Below, in pieces: positions 1 to 9,800 of a stretch of 64,000 nt of DNA. Origin of the DNA: Nicotiana tabacum (lineage: Eukaryota; Streptophyta; Magnoliopsida; Solanales; Solanaceae). Location of the stretch: assembly GCF_000715075.1 (NCBI RefSeq), contig NC_134094.1, positions 79,032,838 to 79,096,837 on the forward strand. The letters run 5' to 3'. The notes under the pieces are model-generated. The model had not been told where the DNA came from, did not search any database, and saw only the letters and a program-made list of their open reading frames with translations. How positions within the stretch are numbered: position 1 is the stretch's first letter; the number at the start of each line of letters is the position of its first letter. Position numbers and translations under genes: made by a program.

Positions 1-156
1 AAAAGCACCACATGTTTTAATCTTCCTCTTGGCAAAAATACCTTGGCAAAAACTTTTGTATACCAAAATAATGCAACTTACTTTAACCTAATGTTTACGC
101 TATTCCAACCGCAATTCTTAGGAACTCTCCTCATGCGTAAGTATTTTTTTGGGTAG
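1..156. other. Unassigned flank of the outer retrotransposon
   Basis: This AT-rich stretch holds no gene or repeat I recognise. It ends in GGTAG (152-156), the left copy of the target-site duplication of the element that follows, so it is the genomic sequence that received that insertion. Confidence 0.5.
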
Positions 157-1416
157 TGATAAAGGATGAAAAATATATATTTTGAGTGTGTTATTTTTTG
201 TGTGAGTTGCGAGAGTTCACATCGCTTTTGAAGTAAAAAAAAATGCTCATTACGTATTTCTTACGTGTAGAAACAAACTTATGCGGAAAAGGATCAAATA
301 GGAAAAAAATTGGTGAAAAAAGAGCTAAAGAGAAAAGTCCCGGACAGCGAAGCGAGGTTCACTTCGCCATACCGGGACCGGAGTAGAAGAAACTAGAAAA
401 GTCCTGGACAGCAAAGCGAGATTTATTTTGCCAGACCGGGACCGAAGCAGAAGAAACCAGCTTTTTCAATCCGAAATAGAAGAAGGAAAATTCGTCCCAT
501 ACAAACCCTAGTCGCTATAATACATCCTAAAATGTTCTTTTGAGAGGGAGACACTACTTTGGAGGGAGAGAAGACTTTGGGGAGGCAAGAACAAGCTAGG
601 AGTAAGGCGGAGAATTATTCTACGTGTTTTTCACTTTCTTCTTCCTATTTCTATTATTGGTTATGAATTCTAGTAGTGTAGTTTTGCAAACTATTATGAA
701 TACCTAATTTGTTATCTAGGGTTTTGATGGAACCTTTTGTAAGATAAATTATTGTTATGTTTTTATATAATTGAGCCATTGGATTTCTCTACTTGTTCAC
801 TACGTGTTTGTTGTTGTTGTTGTTGATTGAATGACCATCAATTGACTGTACTTATTTTGTGTGCACTGCTCGAGAGAGAGTACGCATTTAGGTAGTTGTT
901 GAATAACATCACTCCTAACGTATGTGAGAGATCAATACAGAGGGTTTAAAGGCGGGATTAGAAATAACAAAATCTTGGTGCGGTTGTAGTGAGCGGTGAA
1001 TTAGTGCCAGCTAGCGTAGTTCGAGAGAATATGTCTAGTAAATTATGGTAGTTGCTCGAGAGAGAGCTACGACACCCAAAGTGATCACGATCAGTAGAGA
1101 ATAATTAGACAAAATTATAGAAGATATAGCGGAAAAGATTCCGACAATTAAAAAAATCATAACTTTAGACCTTCTTGATCTTGTCTCCAACCCTTAGTAT
1201 CTTTAGTTGTTAATCTACTACTTTAATTTGGTAGTTAGTTAGACACAACAATCTTTATATTTATAACTTATGAATTGTTCGAGTTTGTCTTCTTAGTGAT
1301 AATAAACAGTTGTAGCTAAACCTTAGTTCTCTGTGGGATTCGACTCTAGACTCTTAGACCGGGTTATATTTGCAATGATCGCTTATCCTTTTTAGGACTA
1401 GAGTTGGGCATGATCA
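157..1416 (+). repeat. 5' LTR of the outer Athila-like element
   Basis: The sequence matches 23058-24309 along its whole length with scattered substitutions. It contains short stretches such as CGAGAGAGAGTACG and GTGAGCGGTGAATTAGTG that recur in the partner LTR. The left end is TGATAAAGG and the right end TGATCA. Confidence 0.85.
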
Positions 1417-1421
1417 AATTT

Positions 1422-1439
1422 TGGCGCCGTTGCTGGGAA
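1422..1439 (+). promoter_or_regulatory. Primer binding site, tRNA-Asp type
   Basis: TGGCGCCGTTGCTGGGAA lies 5 bases after the LTR end. It matches the TGGCGCCGTTGCCGGGG site, complementary to the 3' end of tRNA-Asp, that is typical of plant Athila/Tat elements, with a few changes. Confidence 0.8.
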
Positions 1440-1560
1440 ATTAATGGTGTAGTTATATCTGTAAATATTGCTTGGTTTCAAGTTTGAATTTTTATTTTAT
1501 TCTTTCTCCTGTTCTTTTTTAAAAGTTTACTTGTTGATTAGAGAAACATGATATCTTAGA

Positions 1561-2111
1561 ATTATGGAAGTTTCAGTATTAGTAATTATACTTTTGATCT
1601 TCCTTATCCTCCCCCAACTTCTTATGATGATGGTTATACTTTTTCTTGTGAAGTTAGTAGGAAAAACGAACCTGAGAATGGTGACATGAAGGAGATCATA
1701 GATATGTTTAAGTGCCTTTTGGAACAACATGATGAGAAACCACTGCAAATACAAAGGCAAGAGGCAACTATTCATAACTTGGAGGCTCAAGTGAGTCAAC
1801 TAGTTGAACCTTGTAAAGCGCAAGAAGCTTACATTGTGGATAGTAGCCAAGAAGAGCATGAATTGGTGACAAAAATTTTCATTATAATGGAGGAGTTAAG
1901 AGTAGAATATGACAAAACCAACCAACTAAAATTTGAAGATGTCGATGTTGTAAAAGAGATACTAGAGTTAACCAAGGACATTGAGGATACATATTTAGTT
2001 GACTCTAGTGTCATTGGTATTGAGAATGTTGATAGTCTCAAAGTTCATGTAGTTGAGCGCATTAAAGGCCAAGAAGTGCAGAATACTACATTATTTCCTT
2101 GGGCCAGTTAG
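1561..2111 (+). pseudogene. Coiled-coil protein frame of the non-autonomous element
   Basis: An open frame runs from about 1561 to the TAG before 2112. The longest ATG-initiated part is 1686-2111 (141 aa). An upstream in-frame ATG at 1549 is cut off by a TAG at 1558, so the original protein was probably longer at its N-terminus. The N-terminal part is rich in Tyr, Pro and Ser; from about 1690 the product is rich in Gln, Glu, Leu and Lys with heptad-like spacing (for example HNLEAQVSQL), which suggests a coiled coil. I see no gag core, zinc knuckle or enzyme motif. The same kind of frame occurs on the minus strand at 63112-63975 in a related element. Function is unknown; a structural gag substitute is only a guess. 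Confidence 0.5.
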
Positions 2112-3243
2112 ATTCATTCCACCACCTCAGGAGCATAATCATAAGCTTGAATCAAAACTTAGGATCCAATTCATAAGTTTGAGGTGGAGGCAAAAAGTGG
2201 TTCATGTCATGCTATGACGTTAACTAAGGCGCTTGTTGGGAGGCAACCTAACTTTACTGTTTTTTTTTTAAATTTTGTTTTTATTACTTTAATTTTTATG
2301 ATATTATTTTTGTAGTGTACTTTTTTTATTTTGTAGGAGCATGGAAAATAAATTCATTGAAAGGAAGGAAAAACAAATCAGATGGTTGGAACTAAGTGTG
2401 GGGTGCCCGCACAAAGAACCAAGTATGGGAGAAGTCTGAGTACCCTATGACCTGCTAATGCTTCGGTCTTTAGCCTACCAAAGAGTTTCTTTTACCCTCT
2501 TGTATTTATGGGTACGCATTGGGGACAATGCAAAACTTTAAGTGTGGGGTGAAGAGACTGTTTGGGTGATTTTCTATGTTATTTTACGTGTGTTATTTTA
2601 TGTGTGTTGAAAAACAAAATCAAAAATAAAAATTAGGTAGAAATAATCCCTCTTGATTTTTCTTATGGCCACAGTTCTTTTCTAAGGGATTACTCTTTGA
2701 ACCAGGTAGTAGTTTTTTTTGTAGGTAGAATTTTCAAAAAGTTTTGGACTTTTCACAATGATAGACTTACTAGACAGTTTTCTTGATGGTTTAAAGTCCA
2801 AATAAAAATACAAAAAAAAAATCATTTTTTTCTTTTTGAACTAATAATGGAATAGGAAGAACTTGAGTATTATGCATTTTGACATGCTTTATATAGGGGA
2901 TTAGGTCCGCAGCATTTGCACTAAGTACTTTCTTCATGATCTTTTATAATTATATGCCTTGAAAACATATGTGACTTTGTTTTGACACTGAAGATCATCT
3001 TTCGACTCTTGTGATTAATTCTCGTTTGCTTAATTTCTATGATGACTGTGCTAGTTGCTTTAACTTGAGAGTCGGGTCCGAGCCGTCATGAGTGAGTCAT
3101 GTTCATTGTGTTAGGTGATATTTTGGTGTACTCTGTGTCGTCCTTTGTTAGTCTAGAACTTGCCCCGTATATGAGTCAAAGAGAAATGATTAAGTCTGGT
3201 AAGTTTAGGAAGTGATATAGGTTTTCTTTGATTGATCATTTAG
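2112..3243 (+). other. Non-coding 3' part of the outer element
   Basis: No coding frame is visible. Two family signatures are: GCGCTTGTTGGGAGGCAACC (2230-2249), which follows the coding part, and a CATTGGGGACAATG box with the AAGTGTGGGG motif at 2517-2550. An AACTTGCCCCG motif near 3160 matches, in opposite orientation, the non-coding part of the element at 3249-9667. This is the standard untranslated tract of Athila-like elements. Confidence 0.6.
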
Positions 3244-3248
3244 CCTAT

Positions 3249-4325
3249 TGACGAGCTCAAAACAGACACTTAAATTATGCTCGCTAATCAAATATAGTAT
3301 AGTATAATATCGTCTCCACAAGGATTGGAGTTAAACAGTATTCCCGTAGTTTCTAGATTAATTGCTATCCAAGATAATCAACAATTGAGATGTATATGAT
3401 TTCTAACTAAAATTAACTACGAATCTAAAGCTATTGACTACTGACAATCGAAACAAGGAATAAGCAAAGAAGATTAGCAATGGGAGAAGATATGGTTTTA
3501 ATAGGATAGGTGAATAATTAATTATGCCTCTCTCGATTACATGAAGAAGTAAATATAGATGCAACAATTAAATCATCTAGAAACGCTTCAATACACAAAA
3601 CTAGAGTTATAATCCACAAATAATTATCAATACACCAAATCCATTAAACCCTAAAGAGAACTACTCCATAGATATGGAGCAATTCATCACAAATAGATTT
3701 AAAATATAGGAAAACATAAATTCGATTCAAACTCGTGTCTTGAGTGAGGAAGGAATGATGAAATCCTTGTGCTCGTGTTCTTCCAACTCCTCCTTAACCT
3801 CCTTAGGTCGAGTATGTATCAAAAGTTCAAAGAATAATATTTTTTTACGTATTTATACCAAGTAGGGAATGGGCCAGATGAAACCACCTTCTCCTAGCCG
3901 AAATTGGAAAATTGCTTTGTAAATAATACACAGGCACGCCTCATGGGGCGACGTGCTATGCGGGATATTAGTGGGGATTTCCAGAAAGCTCAACATCTGT
4001 CAGGCATCAACCTTTGTACAACCACAACACACCACGTGTCGTCCCATGCCTCGCGGCAAGCCATTTTTCTCAGAGTACATATTGAATCTTGCTTTTTGAC
4101 GTCCAGACTTGGTCCTCGACCCCCGAATATGATCCCGGCTCAGACTTCAAAGCTCCAAATCACTTGAATTCATTCCACAACATCTGCATAGCTCGAAATC
4201 ACTCCTACAAGGCATAAAATACACAATAAGTGCAAAACACTATCAATTAAAGCTCAAACATGAATAAAGTACAGTGAATTAGAGTGCAATAAGCGACGGA
4301 AATACGCAATTATAGCCTACCATCA
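3249..4325 (-). repeat. 3' LTR of the minus-strand gag-protease element
   Basis: It aligns with 8330-9667 but lacks about 270 bp found there between roughly 8605 and 8890. The outer end is TGACGAGCTC and the inner end is at CCATCA, next to the purine tract. Confidence 0.8.
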
Positions 4326-4350
4326 ATACCCCACACTTAAACTATTGATC
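4326..4350 (-). promoter_or_regulatory. Polypurine tract region
   Basis: Read on the minus strand this gives the TTTAAGTGTGGGG box directly before the 3' LTR, the usual second-strand primer position in this group. The same box lies just before the LTR of the outer element and of the element at 60145. Confidence 0.6.
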
Positions 4351-5754
4351 GTCCTTGAGCAATCAAACTAAACTTTACATAGACACGACCATTTTAAACA
4401 ACTCGCATAATTCATCACACCAAGAATAACTAAAACAGATTAAGCACAATATCGTAACATCCTCGCCTCAAGAATTGACTCATAAGCACCATGCATTTTT
4501 CACAACCCGCTCACTGACTCTAACATAGAGGTAAACAACATTACATTAACTCCCTACTTCTTTAAGCACAATTACATCAAAAGTTACCACTATCAAGAAA
4601 TATGTTTCACAATTATACACTTATTGTTTTTCTTTCTTTTTCAATTCAAGTGGCTCTTACTTTTTAAAAACATTACACCTTTTTCCTTATTTCAATAGTT
4701 CCACTTAAAAGCCAAATCAACCACCCCACACTTCACTTTTACAAAGTTCATAACAAATTCAAGTGCTCACGAGAGATACAAGGTTCAAATAGATGGTCAA
4801 TTCAAACAAATGGTTAGGGCTTGTAATATGGTTTCCAAAGAAACATGATTACATGCTCAAAGGGTTAACTATGATACATAACAATTAGGTGGGCAAAAGC
4901 ATATATCTGGCTCAACAAAGAAATGCCTAAATCCTTTCCAAGTCTGAATAAAACTACCATTTCACTTTGCAAACACACGGGGCAAGTTCTACATCAAATG
5001 CAATGTGTAGAATAACACAAAAACTCACACACATATGACACATAACTTACTCTAGATTAGACTATCAACACATTCTAGTCAAAGTAGTTAAGCAAAGTTA
5101 AGATCATACAATTTAAGACACTTATACAAGAGTCAAAAACTGAGCCTAAACGCCATAACTAAAACACTTACTGTTCTCAAGGTATAATAAAGTTAAGAGA
5201 TATTGCCTTCAATTCAATTCATAGCACAAGGTTTCCAACTACTCTACAAATCAAAAACTAACTACACCCGGTTCAAACAAAATCCTTAGAAAAGAACCGC
5301 GACACAAAGAAAAACCAAGGGAAAATTATTACACTACCTACAAAAGCAAATCTTCTTGTCTTTTTTCTTTCGACTTTAATCCCTCAAGAAAACCTATCGA
5401 TGATATCCATCCTCAAGAAAAATTGAAAATTTTTAAATTTTTTATGATTTTTTTCTATATCTCTAACTACAACTAACAAAAAGAGAACTAATATACATAC
5501 ATACAAACATACAAATATTCTCCTACCCCACACTTTAAGTTGTGACATGTCTCCATGACACACAATTAAAAAGTATAAGGTAAAGGAAACTTCCTTGACT
5601 ATCTAGTCAGGGTCTGAGTCGATGTCGGGCCCCATTTCTAGTGCCCGAATTAATGCACATATCCATGCAGATAACTTCTTCTTAGCCTTTTAGGGTACAC
5701 CCCACACTTTTGTTTCTCACTCAGTGCATCCTTCTCTTTTGAGCCCTTCACTTT
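4351..5754 (-). other. Non-coding tract of the gag-protease element
   Basis: No coding frame is visible. The sequence is closely similar to 61040-62640, for instance around 4733-4790 versus 61780-61835, and includes repeated CCCCACACTT boxes. It occupies the place where RT and integrase would lie in an autonomous element. Confidence 0.6.
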
Positions 5755-6140
5755 TCACTCAACATTTGCACTTGGTTTTTCATTTTGCACCCTCTTTCCT
5801 ATATTCATCTCAAAAGTCACAGTCTCATCACCCATTCTAAGCATGATTTTTCTCTCGTGTATATCCAATATTGCTCTACCCGTTGCTAAGAATGGTCTTC
5901 CTAGGATGAGGGGGACCTCCTTGTTCTCCTCCATATTCACCACTATAAAGTCTACAGGAAATACAAACTTATCCACCCGAATTGACACATCTTCCCCAAT
6001 TCCCTCATGTATTATAGTGGCTTGGTCAGCCAGCGGCAAAGATATGGGTGCAGACCTTATCTCTCCAATCTCCTTCTCCAGTTTCCTGTAAATAGATAGA
6101 GGCATTAAATTAATTGAGGCACCAGAATCACATAAAGTCT
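5755..6140 (-). pseudogene. Retropepsin-like aspartic protease domain
   Basis: The minus-strand frame passes through LCDSGASINLMPLS, with the catalytic Asp-Ser-Gly at about 6123-6131, and continues to LILGRPFLATGRAILDI (around 5870-5920), the conserved flap and C-terminal signature of plant Ty3 proteases. The ATG-initiated part (5755-6105) starts after the active site, so the domain was translated as part of a longer polyprotein. It follows gag with about 450 bases of degraded spacer between. It would cleave the gag polyprotein inside virus-like particles. It is a remnant inside an element that cannot replicate alone. Confidence 0.75.
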
Positions 6141-6576
6141 TATTAAAATGACTAGTTCCTCATGACCAAGGTATAGTAAAACTCCCTGAATCACCAAACT
6201 TTTTTGGGAGCTTGTTTTACAATATCGCACTAGAATGCTCTGTGAGCTTGACCACTAAGGTCTCCTCAATATTCCTTTTCTTCGTCAGGATCTCCTTCAA
6301 GATTTTGGCATAGCAGAAATTTGTGAGAGCAATTATGTGAATGGTAAGTTTACATGAACCTGTTTCAGCACATCCAGAAATCTCCCAAACTGCTTGTCCA
6401 GCTTTTCTCTATATAGCTTTTGAGGGAAGGGTAAAGTAGGCATATGCTCGCTCTCATCATGTTCCTCCCTTCTCGAAGTTTCTCCCTTCTTCTTTTGCTT
6501 AGCTTTTATCTGGCCCTTCTTCTTTTTATCAACAACATTCTTCAGCTACTCCCCCCTTTCTTTTTCAAGTTTCACA

Positions 6577-6816
6577 TCATTTTGTATTGGGGGTGAGATC
6601 TTTCAATACTTTCCCACTTCTTAGAGTTACATCATTCACTGTTTCTTTAGGATTTCTCTCAGTATCAACAGAGAGAGTTCCTGGAGCCCTCTTAGATAAT
6701 ACTGTTGCAAGTTGCCCAACCTGTCTCTTCAGGTTTTGAAAAGATGTGCCCAGTTCTTTGATGGCTGCTCCATGGGCGTCCAGCCTCTCATCTGTCTTGA
6801 TAGTGAAGGCCTTCAT
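6577..6816 (-). pseudogene. C-terminal gag segment
   Basis: This 79-residue frame carries LKRQVGQLATVLSKRAPGTL and VTLRSGKVL, which match the spacer between the gag zinc-knuckle region and the protease in Athila-like polyproteins. It lies in line with the gag frames upstream (7155 to 6859) and has been separated from them by stops or shifts. Confidence 0.6.
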
Positions 6817-6858
6817 TAGATCCTCTAGACGAGGTTGAGTGGGCTGTTGAGGCCGAAA

Positions 6859-7155
6859 TTACTGGCTTTGCTGATTTTGGTATGCTGGAGCTCCTTGTCG
6901 CTGGGGTCTAGAGTTATTTTGTTGCCATGCATTCACAGTACCTCCAAGTGAACTCCATGAAAAATTGGGGTGCCTCTGACCCATTGCATTAAAATTGTAG
7001 TTTCCCACAACATTTACTTCCTCAATTGAGGCTTGGTACTCATGAGTAGGGTGTCTTCTTCCACATATATCACAAGCTGTATGAGACTCATTTTTTATCG
7101 AGGCTAAGGTCAGCTTCCTTATTTCTTTAGCCATAGCATCAAGCTGTACATGCAC
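6859..7155 (-). pseudogene. Gag nucleocapsid region with degenerate zinc knuckle
   Basis: This 98-residue frame contains CDICGRRHPTHEYQ, an altered Cys-Cys-His-Cys knuckle whose last Cys is missing, followed by a Gln- and Asn-rich tail. In intact family members this part binds the genomic RNA. It is separated by a short break from the gag core at 7174-7704. Confidence 0.65.
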
Positions 7156-7173
7156 AGATATATTAGCATCAAC

Positions 7174-7704
7174 CTAGTGAACACCAGTCGATCTTCTTCT
7201 TTCAGCACTCTGAGAGGGACATTGATTTGCATCTTTAGATAACTCATCAAGAATTGTAACTATCTCCTCTGGAGTCTTCTTCATCAACGAGCCTCCAGCT
7301 GCATTACTCACTATTCTACGTGAGGTCGGTGTCAATCCATCCCAAAAGTCCTGGAGTTGCATCCAAAGTTCAATTCCGCTATGTTGACACTTTCGAACAA
7401 TCTCCTTAAACCTCTCCCATGCTTCAAAAACAGTTTCCGTATCTTTCTGGAAGAATTTATGGATTTGTCTTCTAAACTTGCCCGTTTTAGCTGAGGAAAA
7501 ATATTTATCAAGGAATTTCCTTGTCATCTCCTCCCATGTTCTGATTGATCCTGTGGGCAAGCTTCGAAGCCACTGTTTTGCATCATCTTTAAGATAAAAG
7601 AGGAATGTCCTTAAATACACTGCATCTTGTGACACACCATTGTATTGAAAGGTGTTCATAATCTTCTCGAAGTCCATCAGATGTGTATTTGGATCTTCAT
7701 TCAT
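7174..7704 (-). pseudogene. Retrotransposon gag core domain
   Basis: The 176-residue frame shows the plant Ty3 gag core: DPNTHLMDFEKI near the start, then FLFYLKDDAKQWLRSLP, and WEEMTRKFLDKYFS with FRRQI following. This is the capsid-forming domain. It is open throughout but detached by frame breaks from both its N-terminal part (7852-8176) and the nucleocapsid part, so the element is decayed. Other retroelement groups share the domain; the primer site and neighbours support Athila/Tat. Confidence 0.8.
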
Positions 7705-7851
7705 CTTCCCTCTGAAGACACATCAATTCTGAAGGGTTTAAAGCAACCCTTGCTTCAACTCGAAATTGTTAGCTGCAATTGGAGGTGGTCTAACACTTGA
7801 TAAACCTTGTTTTAGACTGGTCTAGCATAATCACAAAGTGGTCTCCCAAGC

Positions 7852-8176
7852 TCAAGATCTATACTTCCGAACTGGTCTGCAGCTAAGGGTTGATTCTGAG
7901 CAATTCTCTGACCCCCTCTCTTCTTCATAGATAATCTGTGCATCTCTAATAGCTGCTTCCTCAGCATCCAGTGTAGCTTTTTCCCATTGGTGGGGTGCTT
8001 CTCTTGCACCCAAATCTATATTATCATCACCGTTTCCAGCCATAGATTCTTTGGTTGAGGATTTCCAAACCTTTTCTAACATCTCGGTGAGATCTCTTTC
8101 CTTCCTTAGCTGTCGCAATTGTTTTTCTATCTCTGGCTCGTATGGTAGCACTTCTTTCGCAAAAGCTTGAGTCATG
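7852..8176 (-). pseudogene. Gag N-terminal segment
   Basis: I take the Met at 8176 (MTQAFAKEVLPYEPEIE) as the likely start because upstream residues are hydrophobic leader translation. The frame is charged and helical, with IEKQLRQLRKERDL, and ends at a stop about 150 bases before the gag core frame. It belongs to the same polyprotein. Confidence 0.5.
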
Positions 8177-8307
8177 CACCAATGTAAACCTGTAACCTGC
8201 GCACAGTCAAAGAACACCAAACGTAAAAAGAGAAAAATAAAATAAAATAAAAATAAAAATTCCTGAATTAGCACTACAAACTATTTCAAACACTATTGAT
8301 TGCCAAT

Positions 8308-8327
8308 CCCCGACAATGGTGCCCAAA
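8308..8327 (-). promoter_or_regulatory. Primer binding site of the gag-protease element
   Basis: On the minus strand it reads TTTGGGCACCATTGTCGGGG, a drifted version of the tRNA-Asp site TTTGGCGCCGTTGCCGGGG, a few bases inside the 5' LTR. Confidence 0.7.
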
Positions 8328-8329
8328 GT

Positions 8330-9667
8330 TATAGAGCTCTAAACACACACTTAAATTATGCGCGCTAATCAAATATAGTATAGTATTATATCTTATCCAC
8401 GTGGATTAGAGATAAATAATATTCTCATAGTTTCTAGCTTGATTGCTATCCAAGCTGATCAACAATTGAGATGTATATGATTTCTAACTAAAATTAACTA
8501 CAATCTAAAGCTATTGACTAATGACAATCGAAACAAGGAATAAGCAAAAAAGGTTATAAATGGGAGAAGATAGGGTTTTGATAGGATATGTGCAAGATAA
8601 TTAATTGGGATATAACTTTAGGTAATTCACATCTAATGTTTAAGTGAGTCTCTCGAATTCACTCAATTATTAGTTCAACGTTCAGCAAAAGCTTCTCTGT
8701 TGATTAAGTCTTAACCTCACAAGATGAACCAATTTAAACATATAAAGTTATGCAATAATGCTTAGTGGATTGGTCTTTAGGGGAATCTCTTTTGATTATT
8801 CTCCTAACTATGTTTAATCAATGATTCAACTCGCCTCTTTCGATTACTTAGAAGAATCTATGAACTCAACCAACAATATAATGCAAAGATATCACAAGTT
8901 ATGCCTCTCTCGATTACATGAACTAGTGAATATAGATGCATAAATTAAATCATCCAAAAACTCTTCAATACAAAAAATGAGAGTTATAATCCACAAACAA
9001 TCATCAATACACCAAATTCATCAAATCTAAAGAGAACTACTCTATAGATATGGAGCAATTCATCACAAATAAAATTAAAGTATAGGAATACATAAATTCA
9101 ATCCAAACTCGTGTCTTGAGTAAGGAAGGAATGATAAAATCCCTGTGCTTGTGTTCTTCCAACTCCTCCTTAGCCTCCTGAGGTCGAATATGTGTCAAAA
9201 GTCCAGAAAGTAATATTTTTCCATGTATGTATACCAAGTAGGGTCGGGCCCAGATAAAACCACCTTTTCCTAGCCGAAATAGGTAAATTACTCTGTAAAA
9301 ACTACATAGGCGCACCAGATAGCTCAACATCTATTAAGCATCATCTTTTGTATAGCCGCGGTGCACCACGCGCCGCGGCAACCTATATTTCTCAGAGTAC
9401 GGATTGAATCTTGCTTTTTGACATCCAAACTTGGTCCTCGACCACCAAACACGATCCCAGCTTAATCCCTCGAGCTTTTACTTAGACTTCAAAGCTCCAA
9501 ATCGCTCGAATTTATTCCACAATATCTATATAGCTCGGAATCATTCCTACAAGTCATAAAATACACAATAAGTTCAAAACACTAGCAATTAAAGATCAAA
9601 CATGAATAAAGTGCAGTGAATTAGAGTGCAATAAGCGACTACAATACACAATTATAGTCTACTATCA
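8330..9667 (-). repeat. 5' LTR of the minus-strand gag-protease element
   Basis: Pairs with 3249-4325; the outer end CTACTATCA abuts the CCTAT duplication. The inner edge is uncertain by a few bases because the two copies differ there. Confidence 0.78.
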
Positions 9668-9800
9668 CCTATTTGCCTACCGGTACTAATATTATTCATA
9701 GTCACCCCTTCTGAGCTTGTAGACCTTTTCTTTGTGTCGCGACCCCATTTCACCCGCCGTAGGATGTCGTGATGGCACCTAGTCTCTAAGACTAGGTAAG

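Larger units (their letters stand above)
3249..9667 (-). mobile_element. Athila-like gag-protease element lacking RT and integrase
   Basis: The element starts TGACGAGCTC and ends CTACTATCA, and is flanked by an exact CCTAT duplication (3244-3248 and 9668-9672). LTRs lie at 3249-4325 and about 8330-9667, the primer site at 8308-8327 and the purine tract next to 4326, so it reads on the minus strand. The interior carries gag (8176 to 6577) and an aspartic protease (6140 to 5755), then about 1.4 kb of non-coding DNA. RT, RNase H and integrase are absent, so it is a non-autonomous derivative. It inserted into the internal region of the outer element. Confidence 0.85.
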
